Source of the DNA: Aquanectria penicillioides
Taxonomy: Eukaryota > Ascomycota > Sordariomycetes > Hypocreales > Nectriaceae
DNA: 64,000 nt
Direction: 5' to 3'
Assembly: GCA_003415625.1 (NCBI GenBank)
Contig: PYIU01000001.1
Coordinates: 4,092,746 to 4,156,745 of the forward strand
Positions 55,475-64,000 of this stretch are shown in pieces; position 1 is the first letter of the stretch, and each line of letters starts with the position of its first letter. Made by a program: the position numbers and the translations under genes. The notes beneath the pieces are model-generated. The model was not told the DNA's origin. It did not search any database and saw nothing but the letters and a program-made list of their open reading frames with translations.

Positions 55475-58136
55475 ATGCAACCCAACGACGGGAACGACGG
55501 GTGCAACCTCGAGGATTTCAGCCGACCCGAGAAGGACAAGAGCATTCAAGTCCAACTCGTCCTCTCCCTCCTCATCGGCACATCGGCCTTCCTCGCCTTC
55601 TCTGTACGTAAAACCCCGTCTACCAGATCTTTTCGCATCCCTAAAAGAGACACGGATCATTGAGCTGGTACCAACACGTCCCAGATTCTTCGCCCACGAT
55701 GGCCCTCCCTCTACGCTGCGCGCAAACGCCATTTAGACCCCACCATCAACCTCCCCGCGCTTCCCAACTCCTTTTTTGGATGGATTCCACGACTGTACAA
55801 GGTCACTGAAGAGCAGGTTCTGGCATCAGCTGGACTTGATGCCTTTGTGGTTTGTTGAACCACCCGTACCTTAGGGTGTAGGCCAAGAGTGCAGGAGACG
55901 CTGACAGCCCTAGTTTTTGACCTTCTTCAAGATGGCCACTCGACTCTTCGCTATAATGGCCTTCTTCGCAACGGTCGTGTTATGTCCGATAAATTCCCAC
56001 TTTCGAGACTTGAAATTTCCGTTCGGAGATGGAACCCATACGACGCCCAATGACATTTTTACGACTTTCGACCCTCTTCACAGCCCGAGTCAAGCCCCTC
56101 TCATGACTGACCGGATCGACCTGCTCCACGAAGGCGGCGACGGAGACAAAAGCTTTGAGCGGGGATTTTTGTGGTCGTATGTGATCTTCACATACCTGTT
56201 TGTTGGGTTGACAATTTACTTTGTGAACTGGGAAACGTTTCGCATTATTCGATTTCGACAGGACTACCTTGGGTCTCAATCCACAGTCACGGATCGAACC
56301 TTTCGGTTGACTGGGATTCCATCCAGTCTTCGAGCGGATGATGAGATCAAAGCCCTGATCGAGGGATTGAATATCGGCGCCGTTGAGAGTGTCACGCTTT
56401 GCCGAAACTGGAAGAAATTGGATGAGCTAGTGGAGCTGAGAGATAAGGCGTTGAGGAAGCTTGAGGCATCTTGGGCCCAGTACTTGAAGAACAGAGAAAA
56501 TGGCAAGAGAACCGGTTATGTTGCATTCCCGGTTGACCAACCTACCCCAAGCGACTCGCCGACACAGGACACTGACGAGGACTCTGGGGAGAATGGACAT
56601 CTGCTTGACCCTGAACAGGACCTCCCAGACTGGGGTGAAGAAGGAAGACCCCAGGTCAAGCTTCGTTACGGTTTCCTTGGAATTCGTTCTCGTAATGTTG
56701 ATGCGATTGACTATTACGAGGAACAATTACGACGACTGGATGCCAAAGTCATCGAGGCACGCAAGAAGGAATACACCCCGACTGATATGGCCATTGTCAC
56801 TATGGATTCCGTCGCCTCCTGCCAAATGATTATCCAAGCTAGGATAGATCCTCGCCCTGGTAGACTATTGACCAAGCCAACCCCATCTCCATCTGACCTG
56901 GTATGGAAGAACACATATTCTCCACGAGGCATTCGCCGTCTTAAGTCTTGGACAGTCACTCTTTTCATCACCATTCTCACGTTGCTTTGGATTTTCCCCA
57001 CAGCAACCCTCGCATCATTGTTGAGCACGTGTACAATTAAAACAGTGGTGCCTCGGTTTGCGGATTGGCTCCAAGATCATTCTATCATGCTCGCGCTGTT
57101 TCAGAACGGTATCCCGACTTTGGTGGTATCTTTGCTCAACGTTGCCGTGCCATACCTTTACGACTGGCTCTCAAACTGTCAAGGAATGATCTCGCAGGGC
57201 GATGTGGAGCTTTCTGTCATTTCCAAGAACTTCTTCTTCACCTTCTTCAACACCTTTTTCGTGTTCGCGGTGTCAAGAACTGGGTTGGACTTCTGGAGTG
57301 TCTTGGGAAAGTTCTTGAAGGATACAAGCCTGATTCCCATCGCCATCGCCAACGATGTGGAAGATCTTTCCATCTTCTATATTTGCTTCATTATGCTGCA
57401 AGGGATCGGCCTCATGCCATTCAGAATCTTGGAAGTGGGAAATGTGTTCCTTTATCCTTTCTCCCGTTTCTTGTCAACCACACCGCGTGACTTTGCCGAG
57501 TTAAAGCGACCTCCGGTGTTTCAATATGGCTTCTACCTACCGACAGCCTTGCTGGTATTCAATCTGTGCCTGATCTACAGCGTCCTCAGTTCTGGGTTTG
57601 CTATTCTCATCATTGGCACAATATACTTCGCCATGGGATACTTCACTTTCAAGTACATGGTTTTATATGCGATGGACCAGCCACAACATGCCACTGGTGG
57701 TGCCTGGCGCATAATATGCTACCGAATCATTATTGGCCTCGTTGTTTTCGAGGTGGTCATGTTCGGACAGATCGCGCTGCTCTCAGCATTTTTCCAGTCT
57801 GTGGCGATTGTACCCCTTGTTCCCTTCACCATTTGGTACAGTTACTACATCAAGCAGCGATTTGAACCTCTGACCAAGTACATTGCCCTCCGTGCTATTA
57901 GGGCCAGAGAGGATTCGGAGGAGGAGGCTGTGCTGGATGAGACTTTTGATGATGATGCACCTCGGCCATCACGAGGCATTCTGCGTAGAGGGAGCACTCT
58001 GGATGAGGATCGAGAACAAGGCTTGACGTTTGTCAACCCGAGTCTCGTGGTTCCGTATGCACCCACCCCAACTCTTGAGCATAAAAAGCAAAAAAGGCTG
58101 ACAGTTGAGCAGATTACAGCAACCCTGGATCTATAA
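55475..58136 (+). CDS. CSC1/OSCA-TMEM63 (DUF221) calcium-permeable channel family
   Basis: Three exons: 55475-55603, 55685-55849, 55914-58136 (838 aa, TAA). Introns are 55604-55684 (GTACGT...CCCAG) and 55850-55913 (GTTTGT...CCTAG). Members are mechanosensitive or osmosensitive cation channels of the plasma or internal membranes. N-terminal TM (QLVLSLLIGTSAFLAF) is followed by ILRPRWPSLYAARKRH. The RSN1_TM domain has TFFKMATRLFAIMAF and FLWSYVIFTYLFVGLTIYFV. A cytosolic PHM7 domain of about 250 residues (RLTGIPSSLRADDEIKALIE...AFVTM-type end) precedes RSN1_7TM (SWTVTLFITILTLLWIF onward), with about seven more helices. The tail is charged and disordered. The PHM7 region has a Pro/Asp/Gly acidic insert (PTPSDSPTQDTDEDS). 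Confidence 0.93.
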
Positions 58137-58774
58137 AGACCCACCCCCATCATTGCGAGACGACCAAACAGAAACCAGCGAGGAGCGGGATCCACCAATC
58201 CTCACCGGCGTCGACAGCAGTCTTGGGATAGGAGAGGCAAATGTGTGGAGAGATGATGGAAGAAATAATGTGTGATGGCTAAGGTCTGAGACTTGATGCA
58301 TGGCAACGGCGCTTGGTTGTGGATCACCAATGGAGATATTGTGAACATTGCTAGACCGTATGTGTTAACTTTCTTTTCTTTCCAATTGCGGAGATCGTGG
58401 TTACCTTTGCCGAGGCAATGTGGCAATCTATGGATCGTCTCTCCTGCCTGCATTGATTGAACAGTGACCGAGTTGCTCGTCAAAAAGCACCTGATAGAGC
58501 AAGAACTACCTGAGTGAGACAGTTTGGGTCCTCGTCACAGTCCACTCAAGTCATGCCAGCTCATATCTGGCCTCGTTCGTCCCCGGCTCACATCACTTCC
58601 CTGATCCCTGACTTCCTACAGCAAATATTCCTACATGTCATCCGTAGCCTCCATTTTGGGGGGCCCGAATCTAAAACGTCGTCGCAAATCCTCCTCTCGA
58701 GGGGTGTGGCCAAGACGTCCCTCGCGAGCCCAGAACCCTCATCAAGGCTAGCCACCGAAGCACCGAGTGGAACC
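58137..58774. other. intergenic, CSC1-like 3' flank and F-box gene promoter
   Basis: No separate gene. The open frame feeding the F-box first exon extends upstream to about 58514, so its true start might be ATG 58553 (MPAHIWPR) rather than ATG 58775. Confidence 0.5.
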
Positions 58775-61216
58775 ATGGCAACTGTGGCATTGATTCTCGA
58801 TGGCGGGTGGCCCGTCAAAGCTAGGGTTGGTGATCTTGCCCATGTGCAGAAAGTCGTTGGCAGCGACTACAGCAGCCTGCTGCATGCGGACGGTGGGTAA
58901 TGTCCGTCGGCGCCTACACCACGTCGGATTCTGATAACCATAGGACGTCCCAGCTCGATGAGGTTGCCGAATGAAACCATACACCAGATCTATCTACTTC
59001 TTGCCCCGCAGGATTACAACGCGGCTCGGCGTACGTGTCGCTCGTGGTTCCTCGCCAGTCTCGATCGCCGACTTTTGGTCCGAATGCTGAAGAGGGGTGG
59101 TTGGTGGAGCAGCATCCTCCAGATCGCAAGTCCCCTGAACATAACACCACACTTTGACTTCGATCAGGAGAGAATAATGAGCAAATGGATCTCAAGAGAG
59201 TGTGATCTGTCCAGCTCGAAAAAATGCGCATTTACAGAAGTAGGATACACCGATTTCAGTGGACTTTTGCCAGGGTCCGTGGTTGGCGCTGTGCATGGGG
59301 CCCTCGTCTTTACAGGTAGCCTCTGCGGACGGTTTCTTCTGGTAACGCACGGGCGAGCAATCTATGTCTACGAGTTGAACCATGCGTGTTCTAGGCCGCG
59401 TTCGAGATGGACCGTTCCGTTACGGCCGAGAGAGCCCAAGGCCGTGGGTGGTGCACCCCGCCCAGTAGCGACGGTACTTTGTCCACGTCAAGTGATTGCT
59501 TGCAGCATGGATACATCAGCCGGACGCTATGCCGTTGCAATCTTGATGGAAGGACGAATGGGAATGGTATGCGATATCACGGCCGAGAGGGTTGGAGCGC
59601 CCAAGACGACCTCAGCCAACATGCCCAGCGAAGTTTCAGGCTCGAGTATGCCCACGAACGCTATTGCACCCCCTGCCTGCATCTGCCAGGACAACCCTGT
59701 GTCTCAAGCGCCTCCTATTGAAGAGGGTCCGCGATCGGTTTACAGCAGCATATGCCACCCTGACGATCCCCCTCGTGCAGTTGCGCTCTGCCCTCAGCGA
59801 AACTGCGTAGCATTTGGATGCACTGCTGGCATTGAGCTTCATTAGGTAGATGCTCTCACAAACCGGGACCTCAGTAGGTGGTTCCCGCTTGCGTCGCCAA
59901 GCGATTATCTTTACTTTCTTCCTCCAAGGAAAGGAGTCGATACTGGGAAAAAAATACGACTGATCAGCTCTGCAGCAGCTCTTGGCAGTGCGTTCGGGCT
60001 CGCCGGGAATATTTTCCAAGGCTTCGAGACCAGTTTCATTCGTACTGGCAGCAACGGAGTTGTTTCGGTAATGGGTGCAGGGACTGGGGGAACAGTCATC
60101 CATGATATTCATTCAGTCATTGATTTGCCATCCCAACGATCGTGCGTAAGACCACGCGATTTGCTCGATCAACGGCTGCCAAACGATGGGGTCCTGCGTA
60201 GAGTTTCTGCTAGCAGCGCAGATCATTATGGCGCCGTGCCTTTGAGCGATGGATATCACATCCTGTTTACGGATCCAAAGACGGGAAACCTCTGCCTGGG
60301 GACGGACGCCCCAGTTGGGTCCTTGAACAGACTCATTCGAAAGGTCTGGTTCCGCCCTCCTGCGGCCGCGTCGTCCCCGTCACCCATGTTATACACTGCT
60401 GGCGCAGACACACGGCATGGGGTCCGCGTTGCTGCAACTTTCTCAGTAAGCAGTGGGGAACTTGGCTGCATTAGGTCCGAAGAGGCTACTTCCATCAGCC
60501 TGGACCCACAGCGGAGCATTACGGTCGACAGGCATATTGTTGTCTTTTACACGATCCCACCGGACATGTTCCACGACATCTCTCAGGGAAGCTCTCTGGC
60601 GCACCCGACCAGGGCAACGAGGAGAGGATTGGCGGAGGGTGTGAGGGCTGACGACTGTATATCTGAATGGACCGACTGGCGTCCAGAGGAGAACTATCGC
60701 GAAATCGATATCTTTGGCAGGCCTTTCCAGGACACTGCAGCGTATCCTCTCGAAATCCAGGGTCAATCGGTGGCCATCTGTGGCAACTTGGTGGAGCTCG
60801 CCCTTGATTCCGGACCCGGCATGGTGCTCTGGGCGTTTAGTGCAGAGGGGTGGGCCCGGACATGGCGCATGGACGTTGGGCAACAAGAGTCGTTCTCACA
60901 TGCGGCCATCCAACTCAACGGAAGCGTGAGGTATGTTGACCCTAACGGTGACACTGCCATGGCTGAGGTGGAGCGTACTCATATGCCAGACATCAACGGC
61001 GCGAGTCTGCCCCTCTTTGACGGAGCAGAGGCAGAGGCAGAGAGCGTAGGGCCCCGGCCGCGGTGGACGCGATGGTCTCGATGGATGAGTCCCTCGGTAG
61101 AAGGATACCGGCGCCTGATGACAGGCTTGGAAGGGGATCGAATGTGTGGCACGGCAAGCGTGGATCTGGTGGAGGAAGTGAGTGGCATTACGAGGATGGA
61201 TGTGGAGTTGCGTTAG
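58775..61216 (+). CDS. F-box protein with in-frame TAG at codon 340
   Basis: Exon 1 58775-58892 (MATVALILDGGWPVKAR...SSLLHADG) joins exon 2 58944-61216 across intron 58893-58943 (GTGGGT...branch CTGATAAC...ATAG). An F-box starts at residue 46: LPNETIHQIYLLLAPQDYNAARRTCRSW. A long region with beta-propeller-like spacing follows (VGAVHGALVFTG, FLLVTHGRAIYVYEL, VIACSMDTSAGRYAVAIL). Frame stops at TAG 59843-59845 (after IELH), then continues open for 456 further codons in the same frame to TAG 61214-61216, giving 796 aa in all if the codon were read. VDALTNRDLSRWFPL after the stop reads as one protein with what precedes; a Trp (TGG to TAG) would be a natural fit, from memory of related proteins. 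F-box proteins are SCF ubiquitin-ligase receptors; substrate unknown. ATG 58553 is an alternative start. Confidence 0.7.
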
Positions 61217-62471
61217 GGCTGCGCGCCTGGGATTTAGAAAGGGAAAGGGGGGACGGGAGGCCTGGCCACGAGGATAACGACGACGGCGGCAGCAAGAATG
61301 GACAAGTGGATAAAATAGGATGCATCCAAACAGTCTTTGATAACAACCTTAGCCCTAGCATCCCGACTAATAATTACCGGGGTTATTACCGACTGCTGGA
61401 CAGACGCCTCCCCCCCTGCAACAGGGTATGTGAGGGTATGTGTGTTCATGTACCTATCTAAGTTATGTATTGGGCAACGATAGCTCTGCTTGTGTGGAGC
61501 CCAGTCTCAGCCCAGGCCTCCTGGCTTGGGTCCGATTCCGATTCCGGCCCGCCCGTCTCTGTGGCGCCCTCTCGGCCGCCCCATCTGCCGCCCCACATCG
61601 GCGCCGACTGTGGATCTCACTGATTTTTTCACCTCCGTGACCCTCTCCGGCTTGGCCCGCCAAGGCTCCGCCCCGTGAAGCCGCGGGCCAGCAGCTCTAC
61701 AGCGCGCCTGGCAAAGACTCTGCCAGAAAACCGCATCACCGTCGCAAGGAGGGCAACGGGGGTGCCTGGGATCTTGCGTCTGGATCTTAGATGTCCGCGC
61801 GCAATCTCCTGTGACAGAGTTCGTGACTGGAATCGGTAAAAATAACTGGGGCACGCGCGGCCCCAAGTGGCGCCCTGCAAACACCGAGTTATCCCCTTCC
61901 ACCAAAGAGAAACACTCTCTCAATGGGCGAAGCAGAGATCAGTAAAAAAAAAAAAAAAATTAGACCCGTCGAACCCAACGCAGAGGGGCGTCCCTTTTTT
62001 AGGGGGGTACTTGCAACCACACGGCCCACCCCCCTTGCCTTTCCTTGTGTCGTCGGTTGGAGCCGCAACGCAGGCGCGTGGGTCTCGCCCGTCGAGGGAC
62101 GATGGTTCGCAGCCGCAACTTCGAGTGGATCCCGTAGACTCAATTTCCTTGCTCCGGCTTTCGGGTAGCCCGTAGCACTCGTCATGGCAAGGTGCGAGCA
62201 CATCTGGATCTGTTATCTGGTTGGGCCGAGGAGACGGGACCGTTGAGATTTTCGGTACGGGCTCGGGTATGAAGAAAGTATATATACTGCCGCATCCTCC
62301 CTTGCCTCTATCCAAGGCGAGGTTTTGGTCTGGACAGTGTGCTTTCATCTCTTCTGCCCGTGGGCGTACACCACATCTATATATTCTTGAACGCTTCTTC
62401 CGTTCTTCTTATCTTTTATTCCAATCTTCTCTCTCTACTACCCTTCTTCTCTCTATTGCAGACATCCCATC
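61217..62471. other. promoter region of the DHA1 transporter
   Basis: 1.25 kb without coding signal. An A15 run sits at about 61944-61958. A TATATA word near 62280 and a CT-rich stretch just before ATG 62472 fit a fungal core promoter and 5' UTR. Confidence 0.5.
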
Positions 62472-64000
62472 ATGGATTCGCCATCTAATACGTCCTCGGC
62501 CACGTTGCCGGGAGATAATGCAACCAAGGACGATGCTCTCCCAGAGTTTGCTCCCATAAACACAACTACCAGCAGGCGAGCTCGTCGTTCCATGTCCAAC
62601 TCGCAGCGGAGGTTGAGCCGCGAGCTCTCCCACAAGGAGGCCCGCGACCCCAACCTGGACATTGACCTGCCTTACCGCACCCTCAGCGCCAACGCCAACA
62701 TGGACGAGTACCGAGTTGAGGTGCCCGGAGGCTCCATCCCCGGCCCCATCCAGCCTGAAGCTGTTGCCCGCATGTCTGGCCAGGCCGCGCCTCAGGACGG
62801 CAGCGAGAGGCGCTACAAGCTCGTCACCTTCACTCCCAACGACCCTGAGAACCCAAAGAACTGGTCCAAGGCGTACAAGTGGTGGTGCACCATGTGCGTT
62901 GCCCTGACCTGCTTCGTCGTTGCCTTTGCCTCGGCCGTCATCACCGCCGACGTTGCTGGCGTTGCTGAGGAGTTCAACGTCAGCGAAGAGGTCGCCCTGG
63001 TGACCATCTCCGTCTTCGTCGTGGGCTTCGGTGTTGGTCCCATGATTTTCGCCCCCTTGTCTGAGATTTACGGACGCCGAATCATCTAGTAAGCATAACC
63101 CCCCCCCCCGAGAAGAAAAAAAAACCCCCCCCGTTCCCAGTATTCCCGTTGTGCGGACGCACTAACCAGCTTTGTGCAGTGGCTCAACCTTGCTCCTCGC
63201 CGTCGTCTTCATCATTCCCTGCGCTGTTGCGAAGAATATCGGAACCCTCATTGTGTGCCGTGCCATCGACGGTATTGCCTTCTCGGCGCCCATGACCCTC
63301 GTCGGTGGCACTCTTGCCGATATGTGGAAGAATGAGGAGCGTGGTGTTCCCATGGCTGCCTTCTCTGCCGCCCCCTTCATCGGACCTGCAAGTAAGTTTC
63401 TACCAGCTCCATGTCCAAGACGCAAAAACACTTACACGGTTGTTTCCCGCAGTTGGTCCCCTCATTGGTGGTTTCCTCTCCGACGCCGCTGGCTGGCGCT
63501 GGTTGTACTGGATCCAGCTCATCTTCGCCGGTGTCGTTTGGATCCTCATCACCTTCACCGTCCCCGAGACCTACGCCCCTACTCTTCTCGCCCGCCGTGC
63601 TCGCAAGCTCCGTGAGACCACCGGCGAGTCCGATCACGTCACCGAACAGGAGCTTGATATGCGCCCCTTCTCGGAGCGCCTGCGTGTCTTCCTCATCCGA
63701 CCTTTCCAGCTTCTCTTCGGCGAGCTCATCGTCTTCCTCATTTCCATGTACATGAGTGTCCTTTACGGTCTCCTGTACATGTTCTTCGTCGCCTTCCCCA
63801 TCATCTACCAAAAGGGCAAGGGTTACTCTGCCGGAAAGACCGGTCTAATGTTCATCCCCGTGGCTGTGGGCGTTCTCCTATCTGCCGCTTGCTCGCCATT
63901 GGTGAACAAGCACTATCTCAAGATGGTCCAGCGCCACAACGGCAAGCCCCCGGCTGAGGTCCGTCTGATCCCCATGATGTGCTCTTGTTGGTTCATCCCC
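62472..64000 (+). CDS. MFS drug transporter, DHA1-like (12 TM), 3' partial
   Basis: Exons 62472-63088, 63180-63391, and 63453 to beyond the window; introns 63089-63179 (GTAAGC...branch CACTAAC...GTGCAG) and 63392-63452 (GTAAGT...CCGCAG). A long Ser/Arg/Asn-rich cytosolic N-terminus with [15 protein letters not shown] just before TM1 is characteristic of Flr1/Tpo1/CYHR-type proton antiporters. Motif A is [12 protein letters not shown]. Motif [17 protein letters not shown], spans the second splice. The central loop ([16 protein letters not shown]) and TM7-8 are visible; the gene is cut before the last helices. Likely a plasma-membrane multidrug exporter. Intron 1 is odd in carrying C11 and a C8 run around A9. 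Confidence 0.92.

Noticed and set aside
1..64000. Reassignment of UAG to an amino acid in this organism
   Set aside because: Large genes such as the debranching enzyme and CSC1 contain no in-frame TAG, and UBA4 and the Cys-rich membrane protein end naturally at TAG, so a few isolated TAGs do not support a changed code.
1..64000. RIP (repeat-induced point mutation) region
   Set aside because: No stretch shows the strong AT enrichment and TpA excess of RIP-affected repeats; two of the TAG codons fit a C-to-T change, but that is too few.

Overview
The window is nuclear DNA of a filamentous ascomycete, most likely a sordariomycete (Pezizomycotina). Genes lie on both strands with no operons. They are split by short introns of about 50-120 bp with GTAAGT-like donors and CTAAC/CTGAC-like branch sites. 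Several families are typical of this group: DUF2828, a PRM10-like ThrE protein, DEN1, a Zn2Cys6 regulator, MFS pumps and the NEDD8/Urm1 machinery. I see no tRNA, rRNA, CRISPR array or intact transposon. The genus assignment is open.

Layout: 1-5 kb holds the 3' part of a PRM10/ThrE membrane protein and a PIP-kinase-like gene. 5-8 kb is a DUF2828/VWA protein with an RGG box. 10-12 kb is a disrupted RRM-like gene. 12.8-14.5 kb is a chromodomain/AT-hook protein. 15-21 kb is a compact housekeeping block: PAM17, UBA4, SLX9 and the deneddylase DEN1. 24-27 kb is a long disordered protein with an in-frame TAG. 28-31.5 kb has a membrane-anchored GGCT-like protein and glycerol-3-phosphate dehydrogenase. 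31.7-36.2 kb is a divergent Zn2Cys6 regulator and 14-TM transporter pair. 38-43 kb is the glycogen debranching enzyme. 44-45 kb is a cysteine-rich single-pass membrane protein. 45-55 kb is gene-poor, with one small His-rich gene. 55.5-61.2 kb has a CSC1/OSCA channel and an F-box protein with an in-frame TAG. 62.5 kb to the end is a DHA1 drug transporter cut by the window edge.

How the genes relate: most are unrelated housekeeping neighbours that share promoters or terminators. UBA4 and SLX9 are divergent over 335 bp. PAM17/UBA4, SLX9/DEN1, GPD/regulator and debranching enzyme/membrane protein are convergent. The only likely functional unit is the divergent regulator and transporter pair near 34 kb, which share a 416 bp promoter holding a CCG-N4-CGG element.

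The strongest unexplained signal is a set of reading-frame lesions. At least seven single-base length differences lie in short mononucleotide runs and break four genes, and each gene reads through cleanly when one base is allowed per run. Separately, in-frame TAG codons interrupt at least three otherwise continuous frames. Homopolymer consensus errors are the simplest explanation for the first set. The TAG codons need their own explanation. I found no convincing novel multi-gene system.
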